From Alteromonas ponticola (GTDB lineage: Bacteria; Pseudomonadota; Gammaproteobacteria; Enterobacterales; Alteromonadaceae), in contig NZ_JAATNW010000004.1 in assembly GCF_012911815.1 (NCBI RefSeq), positions 248,001 to 312,000 of the forward strand: a stretch of DNA of 64,000 nucleotides. Reading direction: 5' to 3'. A program made the translations under genes and the position numbers. Shown here piece after piece: positions 43,653-52,783 of this stretch; the first letter of the stretch is position 1, and the number at the start of each line of letters is the position of its first letter. The notes beneath the pieces are model-generated. The model searched no databases. It was not told the DNA's origin and was given only the letters and a program-made list of their open reading frames with translations.

Positions 43653-44321
43653 ATGAAATTGGTAAAAAAGACAACTTTGCTGTTGGGCGCGTCAGCCATG
43701 CTCGCTGGCAGCCCGTTGGCGTCGGCAGCAGTTGAGGCTAATTTTGGAGTTACCAGTAACTATTTGTGGCGCGGCGTTACGCAAAGCGGCGATGACCCGT
43801 CCGTTTCAGGTGGATTAGATTATACGCATGACAGCGGGTTTTATGCCGGTGCCTGGGTAGGTACCATTGATTGGGGGATGGGGGGTTCAACCGAAACCGA
43901 TTTATACCTTGGGTACAGTGGCGAGTCGAATGGCTTCGATTATGACGTCGGTTACATTTATTACGCGTATCTTGACGACGATTATAAAGATTCTGATTTC
44001 GGCGAGCTTTACTTTAACGGCGGCTATCTGGGATTCGGGTTTGGCGTTGCGTACACCGTTAACAGTCAGGTTGATGACGGCATGCTGTTTGATACCGGCG
44101 ACATCTATTACAACGTTTCTTATGGTTGGGACCTTGCCAATAATTATTCACTCAGCCTGCTGTATGGCTATTATGATTTTGATGCTGGCAGTGATGGCGA
44201 CTATGGGCATGTGCAACTGGATCTCGCCAAGGGTGATTTCACTTTTTCGGTGTCGAAAGCCGAAGAAGAAGCGGGCGATGATGATGTCAAATTGGTAGTA
44301 AGCTGGGGCACAACCTTTTAA
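43653..44321 (+). CDS. TorF-family putative outer-membrane porin
   Basis: The ATG at 43653, with AAGGAG just upstream, gives 222 residues. A signal peptide (MKLVKKTTLLLGASAMLA...ASA, about 25 residues) precedes a protein rich in alternating aromatic and polar residues. The family-typical beginning is ANFGVTSNYLWRGVTQSGDDP, whose tyrosine-tryptophan-arginine turn marks the TIGR02001/TorF proteins. The rest alternates amphipathic beta strands with acidic turns and ends in F. It probably forms a small outer-membrane beta-barrel. Relatives are often found beside glnK-amtB; here the gene is separate but has a sigma-54 promoter. Confidence 0.88.
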   Translation: MKLVKKTTLLLGASAMLAGSPLASAAVEANFGVTSNYLWRGVTQSGDDPSVSGGLDYTHDSGFYAGAWVGTIDWGMGGSTETDLYLGYSGESNGFDYDVGYIYYAYLDDDYKDSDFGELYFNGGYLGFGFGVAYTVNSQVDDGMLFDTGDIYYNVSYGWDLANNYSLSLLYGYYDFDAGSDGDYGHVQLDLAKGDFTFSVSKAEEEAGDDDVKLVVSWGTTF

Positions 44322-44345
44322 AAGTACCTTTGCACTTCTGGGAGC

Positions 44346-44370
44346 CTACGCCAAGTAAGGATTGGCGTAG
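44346..44370. repeat. Stem-loop after the TorF-type porin gene
   Basis: CTACGCCAA and TTGGCGTAG form a 9-bp perfect stem with a seven-base loop, extended by GGG/CCC outside. There is no T-run, so it is either a weak terminator or an mRNA 3' protective structure. Confidence 0.5.
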
Positions 44371-44457
44371 CCCAGATCGACCAAATAATACTTTAGAACA
44401 GGTTGTTCATTGTTGGCAAACGCGTATAATGGGTGAAAATTTAAGCGGTGATGTGAA

Positions 44458-44763
44458 ATGTTCAAGAAAGGACGGACAAAAACTTTACTCACGCTCGGCG
44501 GCCTAACCGCGGTGCTATGGATGGGTTTATCTGTTGATTCATTACACACAGACTCCTTGTGTGAATACCAGCCTTCAACTGAGTTCAACCCTAACCTGCC
44601 GGCCAGTCACATTCACAATCAATGTGCACTTGAACATGCCGCACACGTAAGCTGGTTTTCCTGGTTTTTCAGTAAGCCAGATACTTATCAGTTTCATTTT
44701 CTTGACCTTCTAGAGCTACTCAACCGTGACACTAATTCGGATCTCTCAAACGGACGAGAGTAA
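44458..44763 (+). CDS. Unrecognised 101-residue exported or membrane-anchored protein
   Basis: The frame starts MFKKGRTKTLLTLGGLTAVLWMGLSV, a basic head and a hydrophobic segment that could be a signal anchor. A short histidine- and cysteine-containing region follows (SLCEYQ, HIHNQCALEHAAH), then an aromatic stretch. The last 38 bases overlap the DUF2970 gene in another frame, suggesting coupling. The two cysteines and four histidines could bind metal if outside the membrane. No family is recognised. Confidence 0.55.
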   Translation: MFKKGRTKTLLTLGGLTAVLWMGLSVDSLHTDSLCEYQPSTEFNPNLPASHIHNQCALEHAAHVSWFSWFFSKPDTYQFHFLDLLELLNRDTNSDLSNGRE

Positions 44764-44962
44764 GAAGAAAACGGCCGTAAAACCCAGATTGCTGCAGATT
44801 ATTGGCAGTGTTTTCGCTAGCGCATTTGGCGTGCAGACGCATAAAAATTATTCGCGCGATTTCGAACAAGGCTCACTGGTAGTTTACATTGTAGTTGGCA
44901 TCATCTTTGTGGCAGCTTTTGTCACCGGACTCGTTACGCTGGTGGCGTTTATTACCACCTAA
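44726..44962 (+). CDS. DUF2970 family small membrane protein
   Basis: The 78-residue protein has a basic N-terminal half (KPRLLQIIGSVFASAFGVQT), the DUF2970 signature where a short amphipathic helix leads to FGVQ. An SRDFEQGS link and one C-terminal membrane helix (LVVYIVVGIIFVAAFVTGLV) follow. The start is a GTG inside the preceding frame. Function is unknown; the family occurs in many gammaproteobacteria. It is convergent with dam, whose stop codon directly follows. Confidence 0.8.
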   Translation: MTLIRISQTDESKKKTAVKPRLLQIIGSVFASAFGVQTHKNYSRDFEQGSLVVYIVVGIIFVAAFVTGLVTLVAFITT

Positions 44963-45799
44963 TTAAAGTGAGTCCAATTCGGTGGGTGAAAACAGCGCTA
45001 ATAACTCTGCCGCAGGCTTGCGAAGGGCACCGTTTTGACTGATTGAGCGCTTAACCGACATCTGACTCAGGCAAGCAGGTTGATAAAGTTTTCGCGTTAA
45101 AGGCACATCGTGGTTGGAAATTAACACCGGGATACCCCGTGAAGAAGCTTTCAATGCCAGCAGGGCAAGCTTATCCTGTGCAGCTTCACCAAAGCTGTTG
45201 GCCGCATAACTGGTAAAAGATGCCGTTTTACTGAGTGGCGCGTAAGGAGGATCGCAATAAATGACATTACCAGCGCGCGCTTTACTAAATACCTTCTCAA
45301 AGGGTAAACAGGTAAAAATCGCCTGTTGCGCTTTTTCTGCAAACACGTTCATTTCTTTCTCTGGAAAATAGGGCCGTTTATAGCGCCCAAATGGCACATT
45401 AAATTTGCCACTCAGATTATATCGACACAAGCCATTGTAACCATGACGATTAAAATAGAGGAATAAAATGGAGCGGTAATACACATCGCTGCTCTGATTA
45501 AATTCATCGCGCAATGCATAGTAAATCTCGGCACTGTTATGTTTGGTACTGAAAAACGCCTGCGCGTCTCTGATAAGTCTGTCAGGCTGCGCTTTTAATA
45601 AATTATAAAGGTTGATGAGATCCGGATTAATATCATTAAGAAGGTAACGTTTGTAGTGCGTGTTTAAAAACACCGAGCCCGCACCAACAAAAGGTTCGAT
45701 AAGCCTATCCGCATCAGGCAAGCGCGATGCTATCTGTTCAACCAGCCCGTATTTTCCTCCCGCCCATTTTAAGAATGCACGGTTTTTTTGTTTTGCCAT
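44963..45799 (-). CDS. dam: DNA adenine methylase (GATC-specific)
   Basis: It methylates adenine in GATC for mismatch repair strand choice and replication control. Starting at the ATG at 45799 gives 278 residues, the same as E. coli Dam, and the same N-terminus (KNRAFLKWAGGKY). An upstream GTG would add 14 residues. The SAM-binding loop is LIEPFVGAGSVFLN and the catalytic motif is CDPPYAPLS. GATC recognition residues near RYNLSGKFNVPFGRYKRPYF are conserved. It lies downstream of damX as in enterobacteria. Confidence 0.96.
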   Translation of the reverse strand: MAKQKNRAFLKWAGGKYGLVEQIASRLPDADRLIEPFVGAGSVFLNTHYKRYLLNDINPDLINLYNLLKAQPDRLIRDAQAFFSTKHNSAEIYYALRDEFNQSSDVYYRSILFLYFNRHGYNGLCRYNLSGKFNVPFGRYKRPYFPEKEMNVFAEKAQQAIFTCLPFEKVFSKARAGNVIYCDPPYAPLSKTASFTSYAANSFGEAAQDKLALLALKASSRGIPVLISNHDVPLTRKLYQPACLSQMSVKRSISQNGALRKPAAELLALFSPTELDSL

Positions 45800-45954
45800 G
45801 TGTAATACGAAATCTACATGAGTGTTAACTATAAAAACCACGAATTCGGATGATAGAGCTTACTCTGCTCGGCCGGCGGTTGTTACATACCTGAATGAAG
45901 ATTGTAACGGGCAAGCTGATCGGCTACAACTATCAATTCGCGGTAAGACTAAAC

Positions 45955-47331
45955 TTATTGATTTAATTCGGCTTTAATTTGGCTGCCAGATTTTACAAAT
46001 GCTTTTTCGCGACCTGGGTATTGCGGCAAATTCGCCACTGCGCTTCTGGCTGTATCCAGTGAAGCGAAAGGTTGGTGAAATAATAAGACATACCAGTCAC
46101 CGCCATAACGCTGCGTTTGGTACATTTTAACCACTGCTTCCAAGTCGTGATCTTTCACAAACTGCTCCAACAGCTGACCATCTTTCAACCCTGCTAATTG
46201 AATATAAAAGTTATCGGACTGAATATCCTCAACGCTGACTTGTTCCACGGTTGGTGCAGGCTCTGCGACAATCTCAGTCGTTTCTTTGGCTGGTGTGGTC
46301 GTGGACGTATTTTCCGCTGCGCTTTTTTCAAACCGGGGTTGCTGACGCTCGGAAAGCTCTGACTGAGCTAAGTTGTCTGTTGGCAGAGAATTGTCATTGC
46401 TATTGCTGGTCTGAGCCAGCGCCTCAGGCCAGTCAGCTACTAAAGCTGACGCATCCGCGGCAGATGAAGCATCGTTTGAAGGACGCTCATCGATGCTGAC
46501 GACATCCACTGTTTCCGCAACTTTGGTAGTTGAGTCTTGTGACTGGTTATCAACCAAAGTTTCGTACGCGGTTCCGACTTCGACAGGTTCTGTTTGCGCT
46601 ATTTCAGAAGGTGTGTCCAATGGACGAAAAAGTGCGGTTATCTTATTGCCGTACAACCATGCTACAAGCGCGCCAAATATCAATAGAAATACCCCGACTA
46701 TCAGGCTCCAGAACAGTGCAGGGTTACGACGAGTGGTTTGAGTTACCATACCGGACGAAGAACGTGCCGCGAGATGCTTTTCAAACTCTTGTCTGCGCTT
46801 AGAAATCAGCTTGTCGACGGTAAGCTCTTTAGAAGACGGCACCACCGATTGACTGCTAATTAACAACGGTGTGGTCGTATTTTTTGCTGGTAGCCATTGT
46901 TTAGCGCGTTCTGCCCACGTTGATTCACCAAACAGGAGCACATTCAAATGTTGTCGATTAGCAGCAAAACGACTCTGCAAAACCAAATCCCACAACTCCT
47001 GGAGTAACAGATCTGGCATATGCTGCGCTTGAGTTATCGTTATCAGAATTGGACCGTCGTGATTGTTTAATGCAGCCAGTAATTCACTAAGTGGGCGGAC
47101 ATAGCCACCTACAGTTTGCCCTAACAGTTGACGGCACAGCTGACAGCGATAATCGGCTATTTCCATCTGCTGACTGGCCGTAATGAAGGCGATGTCTGTT
47201 TCGTTGGGCTGTTTGAAAACGAAGGCTTCCAACGTTTTCTGTTGTTGCGCCACAGAATCACTGCTCACAAAAATGAGTTGCGAGGAATAGTTAACCAGAT
47301 ACTCCAATCGGTCATGCAATTCTGAATGCAC
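45955..47331 (-). CDS. damX: DamX-like cell-division protein with SPOR domain
   Basis: The 458-residue protein has an N-terminal ATPase-like region (1-170), one membrane helix at about 208-228 (FWSLIVGVFLLIFGALVAWL), and a long acidic low-complexity periplasmic linker. It ends in a SPOR domain (about 378-455, FYIQLAGLKDGQLLEQFV and YGGDWYVLLFHQPFAS) that binds denuded septal peptidoglycan. It starts at GTG. It is downstream of aroB and upstream of dam, the classical order, and acts at the division site in the inner membrane. Confidence 0.9.
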   Translation of the reverse strand: MHSELHDRLEYLVNYSSQLIFVSSDSVAQQQKTLEAFVFKQPNETDIAFITASQQMEIADYRCQLCRQLLGQTVGGYVRPLSELLAALNNHDGPILITITQAQHMPDLLLQELWDLVLQSRFAANRQHLNVLLFGESTWAERAKQWLPAKNTTTPLLISSQSVVPSSKELTVDKLISKRRQEFEKHLAARSSSGMVTQTTRRNPALFWSLIVGVFLLIFGALVAWLYGNKITALFRPLDTPSEIAQTEPVEVGTAYETLVDNQSQDSTTKVAETVDVVSIDERPSNDASSAADASALVADWPEALAQTSNSNDNSLPTDNLAQSELSERQQPRFEKSAAENTSTTTPAKETTEIVAEPAPTVEQVSVEDIQSDNFYIQLAGLKDGQLLEQFVKDHDLEAVVKMYQTQRYGGDWYVLLFHQPFASLDTARSAVANLPQYPGREKAFVKSGSQIKAELNQ

Positions 47332-47405
47332 TTCGAATACCTTACGATGCCAGTTGGCGAGTTAATAATGCAAAGTTTATGTGTATAGTGTAATGAGTAG
47401 ACAGC

Positions 47406-48473
47406 CTAGCCAAGAATCTGACGAAGTATAGTATCTGATACGTCTTTCGTGACCACTGCGCGACCAATTCCTTTGGGGATAACGAAACGGATTTTACCCG
47501 CTTCCACCTTTTTGTCTCTTACCATATGCCTGACGTAGGCATGATAGTCCATCGACTCTGGTCCGCAGACCGGCAGCCCAAATGCTGCAAGTAAGCTTTC
47601 AATACGTCGACATTCTGACGCTGAAAGCCAGCCCATACACTGTGCAACCTGACTTGCAATTACAGTACCAGCCGCAACCGCTTCGCCATGTAACCACTTA
47701 CCATAGCCTTGCTCGGCTTCTATCGCGTGGCCAAACGTGTGGCCAAGATTAAGAATCGCACGTAGTCCGCCTTCTTTTTCATCCTGGGCGACAACGTCGG
47801 CTTTGATTTGGCAACAGCGACTGATGGCTTCAATAAGTACACTGGCCTGATGACTTCGCAAGGATTGTTGGTTAGTTTCAAGCCAGTCAAAAAACGCGCC
47901 GTCGTAAATGATACCGTATTTGATGACTTCAGCCATGCCCGCGGCAAATTCGCGTTCCGGTAACGTATTAATCACATTGACATCGATGGCAACATATTTG
48001 GGCTGATAAAAAGCGCCTATCATGTTTTTACCCAATGGGTGATTAACCGCCGTTTTGCCGCCCACTGATGAATCCACCTGGGCCAACAGGGTGGTCGGGA
48101 TTTGAATGAATGGCACACCCCGTTGATACGTTGCGGCAACAAATCCGCATAAATCGCCAATTACGCCGCCTCCTAGGGCAATCAACGTGGTATCACGCGC
48201 AGCGTTCATTTCCAGCAGGCGGGTCATGACAATTTCAAACTGCGCCAGCGATTTGAATTGTTCACCATCAGGCAATTCAATCACCTCAACCTGTTTATTG
48301 CCACAAGCTCTGACTGCATTGCTTAAGTAAAGAGGTGCTACGGTTGTATTGGTGATAATTACGGCCTGTGGGCCATTAATGTACGGCACTAAAAAACCGG
48401 GCTGCTGTAACAGCCCGGTTTCAATTGTGATGGGATAACTACGTTCATCAAGTTCGACATTAATTGATGACAT
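47406..48473 (-). CDS. aroB: 3-dehydroquinate synthase
   Basis: It closes the carbon ring in the second step of the shikimate pathway, needing NAD and a divalent metal. The 355-residue protein shows the NAD segment [18 protein letters not shown], the substrate motif [20 protein letters not shown], and metal-ligand histidines in [12 protein letters not shown]. It is 15 bases after aroK in the same transcript. Confidence 0.97.
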   Translation of the reverse strand: MSSINVELDERSYPITIETGLLQQPGFLVPYINGPQAVIITNTTVAPLYLSNAVRACGNKQVEVIELPDGEQFKSLAQFEIVMTRLLEMNAARDTTLIALGGGVIGDLCGFVAATYQRGVPFIQIPTTLLAQVDSSVGGKTAVNHPLGKNMIGAFYQPKYVAIDVNVINTLPEREFAAGMAEVIKYGIIYDGAFFDWLETNQQSLRSHQASVLIEAISRCCQIKADVVAQDEKEGGLRAILNLGHTFGHAIEAEQGYGKWLHGEAVAAGTVIASQVAQCMGWLSASECRRIESLLAAFGLPVCGPESMDYHAYVRHMVRDKKVEAGKIRFVIPKGIGRAVVTKDVSDTILRQILG

Positions 48474-48488
48474 AGTCAGCTATATCCG

Positions 48489-49004
48489 TTATAAGCCGAT
48501 CTGGCTTATGATTTGACTCGCTACCGCGCGCGCTGACTGGTCGTCTGTTTCGACGATGTAGTCTGCTACTTCTTCATAAAGCGGATTACGTTCGCCCGCT
48601 AGATCTCTTAACACCTGTTCAGCATTACCGTTTTGTAACAATGGACGACGCTTATCACGTTGCGTGCGTGCTACTTGCTTATCGATAGTAGTTTGCAGAT
48701 AAACCACGATGCCACGCGCTGATAAACGGTTACGAACGGCTTTGCTCACTACTGAGCCGCCACCTGTCGCCAGCACGATACCTTGCTTGTCAGTCAGGTC
48801 GTTAATGATGTCCTCTTCACGCTTGCGGAAACCGTCTTCGCCTTCAAGATCAAATATCCAGGCGATATCCGCACCAGTGCGGCGCTCAATTTCCTGATCA
48901 GAATCAAAAAACTCAAGATGAAGTTCGTCAGCCAGATGTCTTCCGATGGTGCTTTTGCCTGCACCCATTGGGCCAACCAAAAAGATATTACGTTTTTCAG
49001 CCAT
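48489..49004 (-). CDS. aroK: Shikimate kinase I
   Basis: It phosphorylates shikimate with ATP. The ATG at 49004 gives 171 residues starting [20 protein letters not shown], identical in layout to E. coli AroK (173). A longer start would add five residues. The Walker A loop is GPMGAGKST, and shikimate-binding residues are in [17 protein letters not shown] and ATGGGSV. The lid has [11 protein letters not shown]. It is downstream of pilQ and before aroB, a conserved gammaproteobacterial order. Confidence 0.97.
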   Translation of the reverse strand: MAEKRNIFLVGPMGAGKSTIGRHLADELHLEFFDSDQEIERRTGADIAWIFDLEGEDGFRKREEDIINDLTDKQGIVLATGGGSVVSKAVRNRLSARGIVVYLQTTIDKQVARTQRDKRRPLLQNGNAEQVLRDLAGERNPLYEEVADYIVETDDQSARAVASQIISQIGL

Positions 49005-49245
49005 ATTTGCTTGTTTCACAACTTTTTTGATGTTGAGGGTAGTGCCATATGCCTTTCTTGACCACCCATAAACTTGTGCCTATTCATTGCCCAATAAGCA
49101 CACTCCTTAAACCTCGCTTAAATTTCGAGGGCGTGATTATCTCAGTTTCTCTGCGACTGATGCAAGTTTTGTTGGCAGCAATTTAAAAATAACTTAAAAA
49201 AACAACAGTTTTTGTCAACTTGGAGAGGGGGAACTGGGGTGTTTA

Positions 49246-49266
49246 AGGAGGGCATTTAGCCCTCCT
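49246..49266 (-). terminator. Hairpin following pilQ
   Basis: AGGAGGGC/GCCCTCCT with a five-base loop lies eight bases after the pilQ stop on the minus strand. The downstream T content is low, so it may attenuate rather than fully stop readthrough into aroK. Confidence 0.55.
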
Positions 49267-49274
49267 GACCCTAT

Positions 49275-51059
49275 TTATAGATTCTCGGTTACAATTTTCG
49301 GTGTAACAAAGATGAGGAGTTCGCGTTTTTGGTAAAGCGTAGATTTGTTTCTAAACAGTGAGCCTACGACTGGTAAGTCACCAAATAATGGTACCTTGGA
49401 TACATCGTCGGTATTGATTTGTTGGAAAATCCCACCTAATACTACGGTCTCGCCATTTTCAATCAGTACCTGCGTCTTAATTTCCTGAGTATCAATCGCC
49501 ACAGCCGGCCCGGTTGATGTCGACACAGTCTCGCCGCGGGTGTCCTGGGTAACCACGAGATCCAGAATGATGCGGTTGTCCGGCGTTATGTGGGGAGTGA
49601 CCTTTAAACTTAATACCGCTTTTTTGAATTCAACGGAAGTCGCACCACTGGACGTTGCCTGCACGTAAGGAATTTCAGTTCCTTGTTCAATGTACGCTTC
49701 CTGCTGGTTAGCCACCGTGATGCGCGGACTGGCAATAATTTCACCTTTATTTTCCGATTCCAGCGCAGAAAGCTCCAGATCCAGGATGGTTCCGTCTACC
49801 AGGCTGGCAACCTGAAATCCAATACGTCCTGCCGGGTTAATTACCGGTAAGTTGACATTTAAACGGTCGGCAATTTGCGGAACAACGCCACCGGCTATGG
49901 TGTCAGCGCCTTCCAGTGAGCCAGATACACCGTCATCATCCTGTCTGTCTGAAAAACCCCAGCGCACACCTAACTCTTCACCAACGTTATCTCTTACAGT
50001 GACCATTCGGCTTTCTATCAATACCTGCTTAACCGGGATATCCAGTGTTTCGATCATGAAGCGCGCTTCGTCGATGGACTCCTGCGTGTCACGGATCAAA
50101 ATGGTATTGGTGCGCTCATCCACCGTTGCAGTGCCTCGGGGAGACAGAATGCCGCCGTCCTGGTTTTTCAAAATCGTCGCCAGTACTTCAGCTTTGGCAT
50201 AGTTAACCACGATGCTGGTAGATTTAAGCGGTGCTAAATCCGCAACCTGCTTTTGCGATTGTAGTTGCTGGGTTTCGCGCGCGGTGAGTTCTTCCGCTGG
50301 CGCGATGAGAAGAATATTACCTTCAAGTCGTTTATCCAGACCTTTAATTTTCAGGATCATCTCCAATGCCTGATCCCAAGGTACACCCGATAAACGAATC
50401 GTCACGTTGCCCGAAACGGTATCGGTAGTGACCAGGTTAAAGCCATTTACCTGCGCAATGATTTGTAAAACTTCACGTACCGGCACATCCTGAAAATCCA
50501 GTGATATTGGGTCGCCGGTGTATTGCGTGTCCTGATTTAATTTGGCTTGTTCTTCTTTACTCATGGGTTTGATTTCAATGCGCAACACTTTTCCTTCCTG
50601 CGTGTGTTGAGCAAATACCAGTCCGTCGTAACGAATAACAACCCGCGCGCCGTCTTTATCCTGAAACGTTTCGATAGCCGACACCGTAGTGCCAAACTGT
50701 TCGACATTTAATTCAACCAGTTGGTCATCAGCCAGTTCTGTGCCAGGTAGCGTAATGGTCAACTCGCCTTGAGACTCAATCAATTGAGGGTCAAACGTTT
50801 TATTGTTGAACGACAGTGTGGTCAGTGCCAGATTGCCGGCCTGACGCGTAAATTGAACGTCTTTCAAACGTGATGAAAACGCATTCTGTTCCGCCTTGTA
50901 TGGGTCCAGTAATGGCGTTTCCGCTTCCTGTGCATTGGCCTTGGACTGCACTAAAAAATTTAAGATGACAAAAAAGGCGGCCATGCTGGCAACCCAGTAC
51001 CAGGCGCTGTTGCTTCGATTAAGCCGTTTGTTAAAAATGTATCGCTCAGACATTCTCAT
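49275..51059 (-). CDS. pilQ: Type IV pilus secretin PilQ
   Basis: It forms the outer-membrane ring for pilus extrusion and DNA uptake. The 594 residues include an N-terminal membrane-export segment (about 20-43), one AMIN peptidoglycan-binding domain (about 60-160) and a secretin/TonB short N-terminal domain (about 185-255; SLDFQDVPVREVLQIIAQV). N1 domains and the secretin barrel (about 420-590, with LDLELSALESENKGEIIASP and VLGGIFQ) follow. It is shorter than Pseudomonas PilQ, having a single AMIN domain. Its start overlaps pilP by 14 bases. Confidence 0.95.
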   Translation of the reverse strand: MRMSERYIFNKRLNRSNSAWYWVASMAAFFVILNFLVQSKANAQEAETPLLDPYKAEQNAFSSRLKDVQFTRQAGNLALTTLSFNNKTFDPQLIESQGELTITLPGTELADDQLVELNVEQFGTTVSAIETFQDKDGARVVIRYDGLVFAQHTQEGKVLRIEIKPMSKEEQAKLNQDTQYTGDPISLDFQDVPVREVLQIIAQVNGFNLVTTDTVSGNVTIRLSGVPWDQALEMILKIKGLDKRLEGNILLIAPAEELTARETQQLQSQKQVADLAPLKSTSIVVNYAKAEVLATILKNQDGGILSPRGTATVDERTNTILIRDTQESIDEARFMIETLDIPVKQVLIESRMVTVRDNVGEELGVRWGFSDRQDDDGVSGSLEGADTIAGGVVPQIADRLNVNLPVINPAGRIGFQVASLVDGTILDLELSALESENKGEIIASPRITVANQQEAYIEQGTEIPYVQATSSGATSVEFKKAVLSLKVTPHITPDNRIILDLVVTQDTRGETVSTSTGPAVAIDTQEIKTQVLIENGETVVLGGIFQQINTDDVSKVPLFGDLPVVGSLFRNKSTLYQKRELLIFVTPKIVTENL

Positions 51060-51591
51060 TTTCTCCTGCTGCCGAGGCCATGGTCAGCGTAACTTCTTTG
51101 CGTTGCCAGCATCCTGCTCCGTCAGGTAATAATTGTTCGATTCTAACTGATTTGTTGTTGATTTCTTTAATTTTTCCGTAAAACAAACCAATCCTGCTGC
51201 CAATTTGTGCTTTATGCAAGCTTCCATCATTTGATTTAAACAATGCCCACTGTGTACCCTGGGTAGTAAAACTGCCGGAAAGTGCCAGTGCATCTAACCC
51301 ATACTCTTCCAGACGTGCTTTTTTGCGATTGAAATCCGGTTGTAAACAATTGGCCTGTTTTGCAACAGCTACCGGTGTGGTGACTTCTCTAGGCCGAGTA
51401 AACGGGCTTCGCATATTCTGCGCGGTGTATTGTGCAGAAGGCGGTTTGGTAAATTCAGGATAAGGTTCAATGTTAACCTGAGTGGTTGACTTTACTTGTG
51501 CCGTATACGCAGTCAAGTCATTCAGGGTAGGCGAGCAGCCGCTCATCACGACAGCACACATTATCATAAGGGCAGAATAATACTTCATCAT
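51046..51591 (-). CDS. pilP: Type IV pilus assembly lipoprotein PilP
   Basis: The 181-residue protein has a lipoprotein signal with lipobox VMSGC at residues 15-19. A disordered proline/threonine region and a beta-rich C-terminal domain follow (about 95-170; ALSGSFTTQGTQWALFK, IGSRIGLFYGKIKEI) that contacts PilQ. It overlaps pilO by four bases and pilQ by 14, in the pilMNOPQ operon. It bridges the inner-membrane PilN/PilO complex to the secretin. Confidence 0.93.
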   Translation of the reverse strand: MMKYYSALMIMCAVVMSGCSPTLNDLTAYTAQVKSTTQVNIEPYPEFTKPPSAQYTAQNMRSPFTRPREVTTPVAVAKQANCLQPDFNRKKARLEEYGLDALALSGSFTTQGTQWALFKSNDGSLHKAQIGSRIGLFYGKIKEINNKSVRIEQLLPDGAGCWQRKEVTLTMASAAGENENV

Positions 51592-52196
51592 TCTTTCTCC
51601 CCACTTCGTTGGGCCAGCGCGGTTCGATACGTTTTCGCTTGCAGTTGAAGCCGAAGTCCGCTTTGTTCTTGCGTCAATGTAAAGTCATGAATCGTGACGA
51701 TACGCGGCAAATCCGCAACTTTAGCTACAAATTCACCGAAATTATGGTAGCCACCCATTACTTCCATTTCGATGGGGAGCTCGGTGTAAAACTCTTTAGG
51801 CACTTCTTGTTGCCAGTTTAAAATTCTAAAATTAAGCCCGGATGTGGTGCCAACAAATGTAATGTCGTCTAGCAACCCCGGTGTTTCATTACTGGTGGGT
51901 AGCGAACGCAACATCGAAGAAAAGTCGGCTTCAATACGGGTCAATTGTTTTTTGTAGGCGTCAAGGTTGACCGCGATACGGTATTTCGCTTCAAATTGTA
52001 ACTTCAGTTCTTGCTCTTTAGCTTCAACGCTATCCAGAACAGGTAGCTTGGGACTGATTAAAAAATAGTAGCTCAACGCGGCAACAATAATGCCGACAAA
52101 AATGCTGACCACAATTTTGACTTCTTTAGGCCAGATGGCGATCTGTTCAAAATCAAGCTCATTAAGCGTTTTTAGCTGGGCAAAATCAAACTTCAT
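51588..52196 (-). CDS. pilO: Type IV pilus inner-membrane protein PilO
   Basis: The 202-residue bitopic protein has a cytoplasmic N-terminus, one membrane helix (about 29-48), a coiled coil (about 58-95) and a periplasmic ferredoxin-like domain (SGLNFRILNWQQE, LPIEMEVMGGYHNFGEFV). It heterodimerises with PilN. Four-base overlaps with pilN and pilP show tight coupling. Confidence 0.94.
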   Translation of the reverse strand: MKFDFAQLKTLNELDFEQIAIWPKEVKIVVSIFVGIIVAALSYYFLISPKLPVLDSVEAKEQELKLQFEAKYRIAVNLDAYKKQLTRIEADFSSMLRSLPTSNETPGLLDDITFVGTTSGLNFRILNWQQEVPKEFYTELPIEMEVMGGYHNFGEFVAKVADLPRIVTIHDFTLTQEQSGLRLQLQAKTYRTALAQRSGEKE

Positions 52197-52783
52197 TTTT
52201 TGCCTCCTTGTGCAGTCTCATTTTCACCAGGCTGCGGTGCGATTGCCGGGCTGATAATAAACTTCAGAGTGAAATCACTTACGGCACCGGAGGTTGCATC
52301 ATCGGCAACAATCGAAGAAAGGTCACCACCAGTAAACACATCCGAACGTTCCAGTTGACGCATAAATTCGGATAATCTGTTGTTAGAATCACTAATGCCT
52401 TCGATTTCAATGACATTGTTCATTCTGCGCATAGACTTAAAGGACACCCCTGGCGGTACAATTTTGGCCAATTCATCAAAAAGCAGCGGGGCGACGTTTC
52501 TGCTGGTTTGCAGTTGTTCAATTAATGCCATACGCTGCTCGATTGCATTTTTGCTCTTTTTGATATCCTGAATGGCTGAAATTTGCGAGTCTAATGCGCT
52601 GATTTCATTCTGTAAGTAAGCGTTACGCGCGTTTTGATTTGAAATCTGTTGATCAATTGCCTGACCTACAAACCAAAACACCAGGCCGACCAGCGCTGCG
52701 ACTGCAACCAGGCCCATCAAATATTGTTTCTTTTGCTCCTGACGCTGCTTTTCACGCCAGGGCAACAGGTTTATATGTGCCAT
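52193..52783 (-). CDS. pilN: Type IV pilus inner-membrane protein PilN
   Basis: The 196-residue protein starts with the conserved PilM-binding peptide INLLPWREK, followed by a membrane helix (about 21-42), a coiled coil and a periplasmic ferredoxin-like domain (VSFKSMRRMNNVIEIEGIS). The last residues are low-complexity. It overlaps pilM by 13 bases and pilO by four. Confidence 0.95.
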   Translation of the reverse strand: MAHINLLPWREKQRQEQKKQYLMGLVAVAALVGLVFWFVGQAIDQQISNQNARNAYLQNEISALDSQISAIQDIKKSKNAIEQRMALIEQLQTSRNVAPLLFDELAKIVPPGVSFKSMRRMNNVIEIEGISDSNNRLSEFMRQLERSDVFTGGDLSSIVADDATSGAVSDFTLKFIISPAIAPQPGENETAQGGKK

